Part shown: positions 37,201-48,311 of the stretch, one piece after another
How the letters are laid out: the number at the start of each line of letters is the position of its first letter
Numbering within the stretch: position 1 is the first letter of the stretch
Program-made: the position numbers and the translations under genes
The notes under the pieces: generated by a model
Told to the model about the DNA's origin: nothing
Databases searched by the model: none
What the model saw: the letters and a program-made list of their open reading frames with translations, nothing else
Source: Leptasterias polaris
Taxonomy: Eukaryota; Echinodermata; Asteroidea; Forcipulatida; Asteriidae
Direction: 5' to 3'
Assembly: GCA_037783415.1 (NCBI GenBank)
Contig: JAZGTN010000073.1
Span: 3,534,001 to 3,598,000, forward strand
DNA length: 64,000 nt

Positions 37201-40200
37201 GACTATACGTTAGTCCATACTCGCTTCAATTCAACGCGATACTCGCTTCAATTCAACGCGACCATTCCTCAACTTCGCATGTGGGTTACAGGCTAGGCAG
37301 TTTCACTTTAATATTCACACAATTAAGCTAATGAATATGCATCAACATAAAATTATAAGGGTTTCTCATTTACACTCCGTTACGTGACGTGATTCTCTGT
37401 GTCACTTTTAATAAACCTTAAAAATCGTAATCAACAAATGTTGTTATTTGCGTGTTTCGTCTTCCAGAGAAGTCCACTTCTTCCTTTTATCGGGAAAGCA
37501 TGGCCGGTCAAAATGGCACAGAACCCAAGCCACTATTTTTTACAAGGATCTTGAATGCCTCCATGCAATCTTATTCAGTGCGATCCAATTTTGTCCTGTA
37601 CCCCTTTTTCTTTATTTATTTCTCCTTCATTTTGATTTCAGACGGTGGAACTGGAGGAACCGGAACTGGACCCACCAATGGTAAGTTTTGTCCCCCTTTA
37701 AATTTAGAATAATGTCCAAACACCCTTTTCCCCCGAGCCTGTCATTGTGTGGGGTCCATGTGTACAAACTGTGTGTTTTCGAAAGAGACTAATTGTCCCC
37801 CCAAAAAGAAACTTATCGTTTCATAAAAGTACATGGTATACAAAATAATAATTACAGCAGCTAAGCATGCATTAGTAAAGTGTACCTTTTGATTAAATTA
37901 TAATTTCTGTATACCTCTTTAGACTATATGCAATCAAATTTCCTAAACTTTAATAGGCTTTACTCGGCTTTTTGTAAAGAAAAAAACCCCAGCGAATTTC
38001 ACTCCCATCCATGTTTTTGTTCTTCTCTGAATTGCAAAGAAAATTTCATTATATAGGCCTAGGGTTGTCCGAAAGTGCTATCCGACATGTTGCGATCCTA
38101 AGATAATTTCCTGCAGAATAACGAAGTCGTAAGCGAAAGATGACGGCACCTTGAGATGGTTTATCTCGGGATGATGACATCCTCAAGTAAGATGTCATCA
38201 CGGGGACTTCGAGATCCCGATAAAGTATCTTGGGAAGACTGTAGACAACATCCTACTTTCAGGATGTCGTCATCCCGGGATAAATTCTCTCTGGATGTCG
38301 TCATCTTACATATATGATGTCATCCTGCAGTAAAAGTATCTCAGGATCTCAACAAGTTGATGGCACTTACAGAGCTCCGTAGATTCCTCATTTTACTCCT
38401 CACCTATAATTTAAATGATGATCATTCCGAAATAACTTGAGTTTTTGGGGTGAACCTCCAGACTGCGTGGATAACAATGTCAACTGCGGGTACTGGGCTG
38501 GCATCGGGGAGTGTCAAAGGAATCCTGCATATATGAATGTAAACTGCCGAAGAAGCTGCCGACTTTGTACCAGTTCATCAAACACCATCACAACACAAGG
38601 TAAGCTTAACCAAAGAGAACAAATTAGCATTGCGATGTATTTCGCACATTGTTAAGTTTATTACAACAATAAAGACACCTCTTTTATTAAAATATTTTCA
38701 TAAAAAACACATGGTTGGCAGACACAGAGAGGTGGTTGAAAAAATAATTGTCTACAATAAAAATAAAACATTTCTTTAAAAATATAAGTTTTACAAACTT
38801 GTAACTTATTTGTCTTACAAATTACAGTTGTCTTACAAATTACACGTTAAAAAGCGGAAACATAAATATTGACCTTGATATAGCACTTGACTATTTAGTA
38901 TCAGATTAGAAAATAGAGATTATCTCTGTGAAAAGAGTATTAGATATGAAAATAAAGATCTCTGTGAATAATAGATATGGGATTGACACATAACAGTACG
39001 GATATCAACTATTGCTTGATTAAAGGAATGTAGTGCAATAACCAACCTCGTCCCCAATCTACTTGGCGCACTTTAACATCTATCCAGTAAAACTGTGGAT
39101 GTGTAAGATGGTAAGACTAATGTGTGCATGCCTTTACCGTAAGGGGAGCGGTGTACAGGAGTTTTGTGATGAGGCATAATGAATTAACACTTATCGGACA
39201 GCAGAGACTCAAAAACGTTTCGTCAAACTAATTTGATTTTATTTTTTTCACAGCTAATGTGTGCAGTGACAGCGACGAACGATGCATGGCATGGGCCAAT
39301 GCTGGAGAATGTCAACGAAACCCTTCATGGATGCTGCCCAACTGCGAATCGAGCTGTGAACAATGCGTTGCAAGTGTTGAATGTAAGTCAAGACAGTAGA
39401 ACTTCAACTTCATCTCAAATAAGAAGTTGTTTGGGTGGTCATTAGTTTCAAATTTAAAGCTCACAACTCCACTTTAACAATAATCACGCCTTTATGAGTG
39501 GAACACAAAATTCTATGACAAAACACAAAAAATATGTTTTCTTTATCTTTTCTTTTCTTTTCTTGTCTCTTCTGTTGAGAGTTGTTGTCTTGTTGTCATT
39601 GTTGCTTTTGTTTTGGGATAAATTTTCGCTAGTTGAAAGGAGTGTGCCCTTTTTACATCAAAAATCGTAAATTTCCCTTTCAACTAAAGGTGTGCAGGTT
39701 TGATGTTTTGTTCTATAGACTCCCTTGCATGACGTCACAAACTCAAACAGCGCCAAAATGAAGATCAATAATTGGCCGAGAGTTGTGCGTGGCGCGTATG
39801 CGCGCGTTTCCATTACTTTGCCTCAACATCTAGCGATGTCCCAATTTCGTGGCCCAATTTCATACAACTGAACTATTGCTTTACTATTTCTTTACAAAGC
39901 AAAAATTGAGTGGGACACAGTCAAAACAATTGCAAACTTAATGTACATTTTGTCTGGTAACATTTCTGCTAAGCAATGCTATTCTGTGCTCAACAAGATT
40001 TTGTGTTTATAGCGGGCTTTATAAATTTGGCCAAGGTGTATAAATTGTGCCTGCAGAAAGTCCTTGCTATTGGATTGAATCCATGTGACGTCAAAATGAA
40101 TAACAATGTTCCTGTTTTTTCCCCCAAAGCTTGTGCCGATCGCAACGAGAATTGTGACTTGTGGGCTCAGAACGACGAGTGTGAAATCAACCCCGGCTAC

Positions 40201-40353
40201 ATGAACGATTACTGCAAGATGAGCTGTGGCTTGTGCGGTGGATCCGCGGATGCAGGGACAGACGGAAATGGAGACAAGAACAGCGCTGGTGCTGTCGGAA
40301 TTGCCACTACTTGTCTGGTCTTGGAGGCCTTATTCTTGGCCTTCCTTAAGTAA
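31226..40353 (+). CDS. Astacin-family zinc metalloprotease with three ShK domains
   Basis: Extracellular endopeptidase (M12A). Exons: 31226-31288, 31861-31926, 32495-32522, 33220-33297, 33423-33490, 33629-33710, 34300-34417, 36081-36259, 36825-37037, 37642-37680, 38462-38599, 39254-39382, 40130-40353; 474 aa. Order: signal peptide (about 1-19); propeptide with the aspartate switch IEGD (Asp88); basic maturation site RNRNRR (109-114) before WPNGVVPY; astacin domain with HEMMHAVGFQHEQTR (197-211, zinc ligands His197, His201, His207, catalytic Glu198) and Met-turn SIMHY (252-256); Gly/Thr linker (300-311); six-Cys ShK domains at 313-347, 361-395 and 402-436; then a polar linker and a hydrophobic end (about 452-473) with only a terminal Lys, as in GPI signals. 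ShK borders match exon borders. Astacin plus ShK is common in invertebrates; the exact subfamily is not assigned. Confidence 0.93.
31500..31635. repeat. Degenerate ctctctgcaattttc minisatellite
   Basis: About eight 15-18 bp copies of [tc]ctctctgcaattttc in the first astacin intron. Confidence 0.75.
32874..32942. repeat. Two-copy direct repeat
   Basis: tagccctgg[tc]ggcctttt... followed by cactttcgtattat occurs twice in tandem (unit about 33 bp). Confidence 0.75.
32981..33076. ncRNA. Pre-miRNA-like hairpin in astacin intron
   Basis: Arms 32981-33021 and 33033-33076 pair almost throughout around an 11-nt loop. The terminal 15 bp (ATCTTTCCTTGACT against AGTCAAGGAAAGAT) is perfect, and the only interruptions are a 4-nt bulge and a few mismatches. 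Size and shape fit a microRNA precursor, but a small inverted-repeat transposon would look the same. No sequence identity to a known miRNA is claimed. Confidence 0.3.
34935..35165. repeat. Direct repeat, left copy, flanking LINE fragment
   Basis: Shares gggagagcgttgac, ttgacaaaagggtaa[ta]gacag, gtggaggggtgtt with 35655-35845 in the same order and orientation. Confidence 0.65.
35195..35640 (+). mobile_element. CR1/L2-type LINE 3' end
   Basis: Open frame 35201-35602 encodes the end of a reverse transcriptase: RIDFCNSILY, LHWLPIKYRIQYKI, LGPTYLQDLI and ARAFAVAAAELWNSLP, then a stop, tatataagaatgg and (ATT)n. 5' truncated; inserted in the long astacin intron 7. Confidence 0.85.
35655..35845. repeat. 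Direct repeat, right copy, flanking LINE fragment
   Basis: Diverged partner of 34935-35165. Confidence 0.65.
38085..38350. repeat. Iterated gatgtcatc/gatgacatc palindromic tract
   Basis: Repeated, mutually inverted blocks such as atctcgggatgatgacatcc, aagatgtcatcacgggg, ggatgtcgtcatcccggg and tatgatgtcatcctgcag; extensive self-complementarity. In the astacin intron, ending about 110 bp before the first ShK exon. Confidence 0.7.
39714..39842. mobile_element. Family D element fragment
   Basis: tatagactcccttgcatgacgtca left end and gcgcgtatgcgcgcgtttcc interior; right end lost. Confidence 0.55.
39851..40034. mobile_element. Family A element, diverged
   Basis: ggcccaatttcatacaactg at left, tctggtaacatttctgctaag inside, gggctttataaatttggcc at right. 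Ends about 95 bp before the last astacin exon. Confidence 0.55.
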
Positions 40354-40638
40354 TGGTCTTAGAATGTAAATAGTTATTTGTATGAGTTTGAATGTGGTTT
40401 GGTTTGAATGCCATTATTTTAACGAGGGTGACCCATTCAGCACAGAGATCATTTACGGCTCTCACATTTTGATAAAAAATACATAATACTAACAGTGAAA
40501 AGACTATGGCAGAAAGAGCATACAACAACAAATATACAAATTATTATTTACTAAAAATGGACAATAGGCCTACATACTGGAACATGGATGAAATGACACA
40601 TCCTAACAGCCAACCACACAATATTGTGGCTTTATGTT

Positions 40639-40644
40639 AATAAA
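40639..40644 (+). terminator. Candidate polyadenylation signal of the astacin gene
   Basis: AATAAA about 286 nt after the stop, in gttaataaagaatg. Confidence 0.5.
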
Positions 40645-41047
40645 GAATGTTACTATTGTCCACGAAGGAGCAAATTACCCGAACACATGAAATAATGCCG
40701 TTAAAAGAACACATGTCGCGTGTATTGTGTCAACCTTTTTATCCGATGATTATTGTCTAGCTGGTTCTGGGATGACATCTTTGTTATGGTTAACTATATG
40801 ATATTTAAGATTTTAAGATGGGATGTTTAATGGGGAGACTGTGAAAGTATATCCAAGCGTGACCCATTTTCCCAGGTCAATCCGACCGTGGAGGGATCCA
40901 TGCAGGTCATTTCGAATTTGTTTGGCTTCGGATTCGGTTTTCAGCTCCCTCAGCAGCAATATTTTGAATTTATGGGCTTCAAAAAAAGTGGATGTAGCCT
41001 ACACCTGAACCCGAAACCGAAATCGATGTGTCCAGAAAGATACATAG

Positions 41048-41195
41048 CAATGGGAGACTTTAGAACGCTAGCTGGCAGCAGACTTACCAGGTAAATTTCC
41101 ATTGTTTACGTAGTTCTGAGCATGCGCATTACCAAGAACAATGGATTTATCTGGGAAGTCTGCTGCCACCTAGCGTCCCAACAGTCCCCCATTAG
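41048..41195. mobile_element. Snap-back inverted-repeat element (family G)
   Basis: tgggagactttagaacgctagc ... ggcagcagacttaccaggtaaa is mirrored by tttatctgggaagtctgctg ... cacctagcgtcccaacagtc. Arms of about 55 bp leave a loop of only about 35 bp. Confidence 0.75.
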
Positions 41196-43189
41196 AGCTG
41201 TAAATTGAGAGTTGTTGCGACAACTGGCGATTAAAAGCCATTCAGTCCGAAAACATGTGTACACAGGGTACTAGACTAGGCTGCTACATTTGGGCCACCA
41301 AAAAATGGCGCCCCAACATCCACGATCACAAGAAAACTGGTCCTTCCATGTTGCAATTCTCTCTCTCGATCCCCCCTCTCTCTCATAAGGTTATGACTGT
41401 AAACCCGAGTTCGTCCAAGCTGTGTAAAATCTATTTTATAGTAGTTGGTGAGGTTTGATGTTTATGTATAGTGGAATTCACTTTGCCTAGGCGCAGGAGG
41501 TCTCAATAAGTTATTAGCAATTCTTTGTATCATTTGTTGTTTCGATTTGTGTCTGAGTTTTGGTTATATGAGGTTTAAATTAAACCAATACTTAACTTTT
41601 GTTAACTCGAGATTAAACATTGCAACACATTGCAACCTTTGCCATCAAACACGAGGTTTTACGCGTGATTTGGTTTGTAAGTTAGTAAGGTTTCACTTGA
41701 CAAATGACGTCACGGACTCGTCACAGAGCAAAGCACTGTGGTGTTGGCACCCCTACCCTACCCCACCCCTACCCTACCCCACCCCCAAGAAAGCAGTTAA
41801 TGTGTTTATGTTAAATGATAAATACACCATGAATACATGAATAATTAAAAGGAGGGGTGTGCTGGATGGGATGGGGTTGGGGATACATGCGGGCTTGAAA
41901 CTCAACAATAGGTTGGACTTGGTGCATGCACTGCATAAAAATAGGTTGTTCCAACTTCTCCCAATGCCTTCCACTATCTGTGATGAGTCGGGAAAAAATG
42001 CAGGCTGCATATAAGCCTAGCATGTGTGCTTTCAGATGCCCGAGAAAGGCTTCATGCCTATTAAAGCGATCTCAGATTTAAATTTTGGATTATCAAAAAC
42101 CTCTTTCCCTAAAACTACATAGGGGAGTCGTCGTTTCAAATATTATGTTTAATAATATCAACAGCTCCAGGGGGCCGGTTTCTAACATGTTTTCACGGTC
42201 ATTAATTTGTTGAGTAAGCCCTAACCAATTTTGTTCACACCCCCTGTAAAAGATTGCTTAACAGTAAAACCCCACCACTTCTTTTGAATAATGTTGTGTT
42301 TACGGATACCTGTAGACTTGGTTCCAAGTCTGTGATCGTGGTTTTTAGTTTACTGAGGACTATAGTTTTACAATTTCGTCTGATACCGCACACTTTTAAA
42401 ATAAATTTATTTCCCCAATGTAATTTTACCATAGGGGACACTGGGATCACGGATTAGAGTGTGGCCAAAATATTTATTATCGCAAGAGGGCGCTGTATGT
42501 TTATTTTGGTTTAATTTTGACGAACGCATGTGTACATGTACATGTACATAACTTGCAAGTGCTGTGGCGGGACAAGACATCCGGTATATTCGGTATTCGG
42601 TATTAAAGTAAACGCCTTCTTTTTCACTTCCATTTCTCCCTTGTGACACCCACCCCGTTCTCTGTGATCCCATTGCACCAATAAAGACCACATAATTAAA
42701 GCATGTCATGATGTACTTCTACTAATATAGCCTGCAATAATTAATTAAACGGGACATCCATACATGATATGCATGCATTGGGTCCAAAAGTCAATAGAAC
42801 TTAGAAGTCGGTCACATCATAGTCCGTGGTCCTTTCTCCATGTTCTCTATGGTCACATAAATTATAAAACACATGAAGTACTCTAATATTGTCTGGGGCA
42901 GGTGTATACGTACAAACGTCTGTAGGCCATGGCCAAATTTCATGGCTCTGCTTAGCGCATAATTTAACCACTGATCTTTTTATATCACTAAGCTAATCAG
43001 GTCAGTGGACTTTTACATTATTGTTGGTGTGTCGTTGTGCAGTGCAGTCATCATGATCATAGTCATTACATACTCCTGTCCTAGAACTATGAGTTTCGAT
43101 CCGCTATCGTCTCCAGTCTTCATGGTTGCTTGTTGTAGTGACTGGCTAAATAAAAAATAAAAATTGCATTGAACAAAAACAAATTTACT

Positions 43190-43255
43190 GCAAGTGCGGC
43201 CTGCCTCCGGATTAATGTTCCGGCACTCTAGTCTGAGTTACTTGGCTTGGCCCAA
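43190..43255 (-). mobile_element. Decayed tRNA-Asn-like SINE head
   Basis: Same layout as 60-120 (gcggcctgcctccggattaa, ccggcactctagtctgagtt) with substitutions in the A box and anticodon. Confidence 0.4.
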
Positions 43256-43407
43256 CAATGCGTTTTTAACATTGAACAATATCCCAATGTTAATAATGTG
43301 TTGTTGGGACCAATCAAACTTTGCCTGGTATTTCTGCCATAGCCTAGTGTTCCAATTGTCTCTCATATTCCCTAAGCTTACATTTTACAATCCATTTAAA
43401 CTTACAC

Positions 43408-43793
43408 AGGGAAGGTATACGTTTGGTAATGACTCTGAAAATTAATGGCAATAAAAACTTACTTGGTAAGAAGTGCAGCAGCTTTGGGTAGTATAATGAA
43501 TTTTGAGAAACTTTTAACTTTGAAGTACTGCGGTTATGGGAAAATATTTCACTTTTTATCCCTCAAAATTTGAATCTGAGAAGCGTTAGGGCTGTCATGC
43601 TTCTCAGATTGTGTATTCCTATGGGGAATATTCTTCCTGCGTGGAAATATTCGCTCCGGTTTTTCAGTGATATCTCAAAAACACGACCACCTTTTGAAGT
43701 GAAATTTTCACAGGTTAGTTTTATTGTATACTTACAACTACATTTATATAGGATTAGAACAATCAAACGGTTCCAAAAACCAAAGGTATACTT
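43408..43793. mobile_element. Family B inverted-repeat element
   Basis: Left end aggtatacgtttggtaatg, right end aaaaaccaaaggtatac (inverted); core tttgaatctgagaagcg and gtattcctatggggaatat. Ends about 55 bp before the methyltransferase ATG. Confidence 0.75.
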
Positions 43794-43847
43794 CGCCTGT
43801 AAATCCCAGGTGATAGTTACTAGTCCAACCTTGACTGAGAAGTGACG

Positions 43848-46800
43848 ATGGCAGACAACGACATTAAACAGGCTGGTGATGATTCGGAGGAGTTTAGCGA
43901 CCGTATGATGGATGTGGCCTACAGTGGAATGATGTGTGTGGCCATTGCAATGGGAAAGGAAACCGGACTCTTTGAGCTGATGATCACCATGGACACGCCC
44001 AAGACGAGCCAAGAAATAGCGGATGCAGGAAATCTCAAAGAGAGGTGAGTGCTTATTTTGTTGAGCTGCGCTGTACCTACTCCGAAAACTATTAGGTCGT
44101 TCCACTGTAGGTTGTCTCCACAGACCATACGTTTACGTTTACGTTTACGTTGGTTGACTCAGCAGGATCCATAAGTTTGGACGTAATGCTAAGGGTGGTT
44201 GATTGGTGCTCAAGCAGTAGAAATACAAGTGCCTCCAGGCTAACAAAAAGGGCCTGAAGAAAAAAAGTGCCATTGTGTTGTAAATCCAATTTGAAAGTGT
44301 TTGCCTGTCAAGTTAATGCACCTAGGGTTCGTTTTTGAAAACAGATCTTGTGAAGATTTTGCTCAATTTGTTCTTTGTATTTTCAGTGATGAACTTGTGA
44401 CTATTCAACAAAATTCACTCCGCAAAAAAAAATTAAAATAAAAAATGAATTCTCACCGTCATTCAGAACTCTTAAATTGGCATCGCTTCTCAGTTAAAGC
44501 AAGTATGGCTGTTTCCTTGTATAACACATGAACCGTTGGTTGTCGTGGCACTGTTGTATGCAGCAATGCCAGTTTGCGAACAGAAGCAGAACACCAGTCG
44601 AAACCAATATATATTACATGGTATTTTGGCTGGTAACCTGTTTCTGCTAAGCAAGCTTTTCCTTTTCTGATTTACTATCTGCTGAACAGCCTTAAATCTG
44701 GTCTAGTTGTTCACAACCTCGTCCCCAGGGTGTCGAGCAGTACCAGGTTGACCGCTCTCTCACCCGGATCATTTGCATATCCAAAATATTTGGATACATA
44801 TGCAAATTAGAATAGTCTGGCTGCATTTCGAAATTCACATCTTTGTCATAGTCTCGTGGTCTGGTACCAGATTTAATAGCCTGTTTGTACATTGGTTGCC
44901 GGCCGGCTGTTTAATAGTCGTTGTCCAATCAGGGTCCAAGTAAGGAGTTTCCCTCCCAGGGTTTACTATTGTAAACATGGTTGGAAATAAAGTAAACCAT
45001 GGGGACGAGGTTGAGTTGTTCAGGCTTATACATGTGTAAATGACCTTTGACATTCTGTAGGTATGTGAGGGAGTGGCTTGGTGCCATGGTTACTGCCAAA
45101 ATTGTGAACTATGACCCCTCAACAGAGGTATACTGGATTCCTAGAAGTCATCACTCAATAACGCAGTTCACTGGATTGGCGATGTGCACCCCAACGTTGT
45201 CCTCGGCATTCTTTGATGTAGCGGACAGTTTCAGGAAAGAAGGACCCTCAGGTAACGTCAAAGTGTTCCTCAAAGGGTGGGTGTACCTTTGGTAATTACC
45301 CCCAAAAATAATGACCATAAAATTTTACTTGGTATGAAGCACTGCAGCTGTTGATAATGTACAACATTTTGAGAAACGATTGTGAGAATGTGGTTTTAAA
45401 GAAAGTTTTCAGGAAGGGATTCAAAAAAATTTCAATCTTAGAAAAGTTTCTGCATGAAGCGTTTTTCAGATTGTGTATTCAAATAACAGATTATTCTTAT
45501 TTTTTGGAGTAATTACCAAAAGTATGCCATCCCTTTTAAGTAGATAAAAATGTGTTTAATAATTTTCTGCTCAGCAAAAATAAGGAGTATACCAGTCACA
45601 AACGGTACATGGTGATATGACATTTTGGCTGTTAATCTTACTCTGGTAAGCAAAACTGTTTTGTGCTTAGCTACTTTTTGTGTTTAAGCAGCTCTATGAA
45701 ATTGACTCTTTGCTTTATTTTTAAATCAGGATTAAAGAACTAGCCAGGCCAGGAGCAAAGAACTAGCCAGTTGGGCCACTTGGGAGAGAATTTTCAGTGG
45801 TCCTGATGTGTTTTTAATAGTCTTTTGCCAAGCATATCTGGGCCCAATTTCATAGAGCTGCTTAATAGAGCTGCTTAAGCACAAAAAGTAGCTGAGCACC
45901 TCATAGTTATGCTTACCAGAATAAGGTTACCAGCCAAACTACCATGTCACATGTACAATTTGTGACCGGTATCCTGCTCATTTCTGCTTAGCCAAAATTT
46001 GTTAATCAATATTGTCTGCTTAAACAGCTCCATGAAATTGGGCCCTGATGCTTAAAGGCTGTGTCCTCGGTGAAAGTTTTAGCTGAAATGGGCGTTCATG
46101 GCGTTGCTTTTTCCTAAGAGATTAGGTTTAAACTAACTCCCCAAATTAAACCACATAGTTAAAAGTGTTGTCCACATACATATATACATACATACAACAA
46201 GGTATTTATATACCGCCATTCCATCTAGATCACGGCGGTTGTGATGAAGCAAAGTAAAAAAAAAAAAAAAAAAAAAAAATAAAAATAACCTTTTAATTTC
46301 TTTGCCACAAGTCCAGGAGATATGTTGATGCAGTGTTACAGCTAATGGCTATTGTACATGTGTTTGCAGTGATTTGCATTTCTTCGATTGATCGTAGGTT
46401 TTTAATTTTCTTTCCATTGAATTTTTGTTTCTGCAGGTGTCCCATACTCCAAATATACAAAATTTGACGCTTTGATGGATCAAGTGCATGGACCGATGTT
46501 TAAGAATGAGTTGGTGGGGAAGTTTATTGCGTCAATGCCAGATCTGCAGAAGAAACTTGGTATGCTGATTTACATTTTGTTGTTGTTGATTTACTTGATA
46601 CTGTATTTATGTTTTTTTAAACCAAGAAAAGAAAAAAAAATTGGTTATGATACCAAGCGACTCTCAAAAGCGACTAGCCCTGTGACTCGAAGGCATGAAG
46701 ATACCTGTGGAGAGAAGACGATAAAGCAATGTTCAGTTTTAGATGTGGAAGGAAAAATCCAAGAAGGGGAAAACCCACGCAGGGACAGAAATACCAATCC

Positions 46801-48269
46801 ACGATGTGGGCCTTGCTGGGATTCGAACTTGGGTCCACTGAGCTGAAAGGCAAGAAGGATATCACAAAGGAAGCATCTCAACAGGCCTTTTTTTGAGAGA
46901 GGGCAAGGTCATATTTCCAAGACCAGAGACAACGAGGCTGGGCCTCCATGGCCTTCTGGTACAGGTAATTCTATGCCTGTCTCAATCCAATGGACCGCCA
47001 GAATGTTCTGCTGAATGTTCCCGGGGGGTTGAACTGGGGCTTTGTACCGAACTACGGTAATATTTCCACACAAGAGGATATGTGTGTTTGCATTTTTAAT
47101 GTTCAAATGGAATGCTCCAGTGTCCCAAAAGGACCGGTCTATGTACTTCCGCTTGGAAACTGAAACCATCCAATTACAACGCTCTCACCGTTCTGACTTA
47201 AAAATTCTCCCTACGCCTATGTGAGTCCTTTTATTTGATGTGTGTTACCACTTTTCAGGGCTGAATGGTGTTGACAGAATGAAGTGACTGAATTCTAGTA
47301 CTCTTGTCAGTCGCAGTGCTTATAACCTTAATCTGGTTCTCTCCACCCAGGTGTACAAATGAAAACCTGTTAAGACTGAGATGATGACCTTCTTTTTAAT
47401 ACAAACAGGGGCCCTCTTTTGTATTCATGTGAATACAAACTTTGTCTTTGTGGGTGGGAGTATTTAGCCTAACGGTTTAGTTTAATTAGATTCCAAAAAA
47501 ATGCAAGTCCGTCTTGTCTTGCTCTCCCTCTCAAAGTTTATTTTGAGAAAAGTCATAAGCCATTTCTGAGGTATGGTGGACACAATGCTATGACACTTTT
47601 AGGTTTGGTATCTGTGTACACCCAAACCAAGATTGCACTCCTATAATGTCCACCATATCTCAAAAAGGCTGATTGTATTCGTTTTCTTTATAACTTTTCC
47701 CAGAGTCGGGGATAAAAGTTCTTGACATCGGCTGTGGCCCGGGAATATCAACGTTGGAATTGGCCAAACATTTTCCCCAAAGCACCATCTACGGCGTGGA
47801 TCTTTCGGAGACCGGCATCAAGAATGCGCAAGAGGTCGCGAAAGCCTCAGGTCTGACCAACGCTGTATTCCTCTGTCAGGACGTAAGCTCCCTACCATCC
47901 GAATGGACGTCTGAATTTGGCTACGCCTTCGCCCACATGGTCATCCACGACCTGTCTGATCCTCCGAGAGTCCTGAAGGAAATTCTCCATGCGTTGACAC
48001 CAGGGGGCGCCCTTTCAGTCGTTGACCCCAATGCAAGCTCCAAACTCGAAGAGAATATCGTTGAGGACCGCGAGCATGCCAGTATGTTGTACACCGTCAG
48101 TATGATGAACTGTGTACCGACATGTCTCAGTGGGGGGGAAGGGGCAGCCTTAGGTGCCGTCTTGGGACGGGGAAAAGAAAAGAAGCTTTTGGAGGGGGTT
48201 GGGTACAATGTTAAATCCATAAGCAAGGCTTTGGGGGGATCTTTGCATTATCTGTGCCTCAAGTCGTAG
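43848..48269 (+). CDS. Class I SAM-dependent methyltransferase, Rv2258c-like
   Basis: Probable small-molecule methyltransferase, soluble. Exons 43848-44044, 45061-45251, 46437-46559, 47704-48269; 1077 nt, 358 aa, all junctions frame-consistent. The N-terminal half (1-170) looks like the helical/winged-helix dimerisation and substrate cap of two-domain methyltransferases (KTSQEIADAGNLKERYVREW). Motif I is VLDIGCGPG (176-184), the acidic ribose-binding residue Asp203 is in YGVDLS, followed by CQDVSSLP, a catalytic-region AHMVIHDLSDP and LTPGGALSVVDP. Invertebrate proteins of this build are usually named after mycobacterial Rv2258c; substrate unknown. Gene context gives no clue to substrate. Exon 2 ends beside a family B element, exon 3 beside a SINE. 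Confidence 0.88.
44130..44153. repeat. (cgttta)n microsatellite
   Basis: Four hexamer copies in methyltransferase intron 1. Confidence 0.8.
44555..44690. mobile_element. Family A element fragment
   Basis: gaacaccagtcgaaacc, ttttggctggtaacctg and ctgctaagcaagc in family order; ends missing. Confidence 0.5.
45275..45536. mobile_element. Family B inverted-repeat element
   Basis: gggtgtacctttggtaatta at left and taattaccaaaagtatgcc at right are inverted; core ttcagattgtgtattc. Starts about 25 bp after methyltransferase exon 2. Confidence 0.75.
45545..45706. mobile_element. Family A element
   Basis: ttctgctcagcaaaaataag, ataccagtcacaaacgg, gcttagctactttttgtg and cagctctatgaaattgac. Confidence 0.75.
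45840..46046. mobile_element. Family A element, complete
   Basis: gggcccaatttcatagagctgc at left and cagctccatgaaattgggccc at right; interior has gcttaccagaataaggttac and tgtgaccggtatcctgctc. Good reference copy. Confidence 0.85.
46640..46865 (-). mobile_element. tRNA-Glu-like SINE, copy 3
   Basis: Reverse strand shows gttcgaatcccagcaaggcc (B box), then the body gtgggttttccccttcttgg and cacatctaaaactgaac and the tail gagtcacagggctagtcgc. It lies about 80 bp after methyltransferase exon 3, antisense. Confidence 0.75.
47300..47400 (+). mobile_element. tRNA-Leu-like SINE body fragment
   Basis: ggttctctccacccaggtgtacaaatg resembles the post-tRNA body of 8722-9080; head and tail absent. Confidence 0.35.
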
Positions 48270-48311
48270 TTTGCGTCTGGTAAATGCCAAAAGGACCAAA
48301 GTACTTTACAA

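Larger units (their letters stand above)
40354..43847. other. Intergenic stretch between astacin and methyltransferase
   Basis: No gene supported. Includes the astacin 3'UTR, a snap-back element at 41048-41195, a C-rich tract (ccctaccctaccccacccc) near 41750, a decayed tRNA-like SINE at 43190-43255 and a family B element next to the methyltransferase start. Confidence 0.5.

Noticed and set aside
41740..41790. Internal telomeric repeat (ccctaccctacccc)
   Set aside because: The unit is not TTAGGG/CCCTAA and covers only a few copies; treated as a C-rich low-complexity tract.
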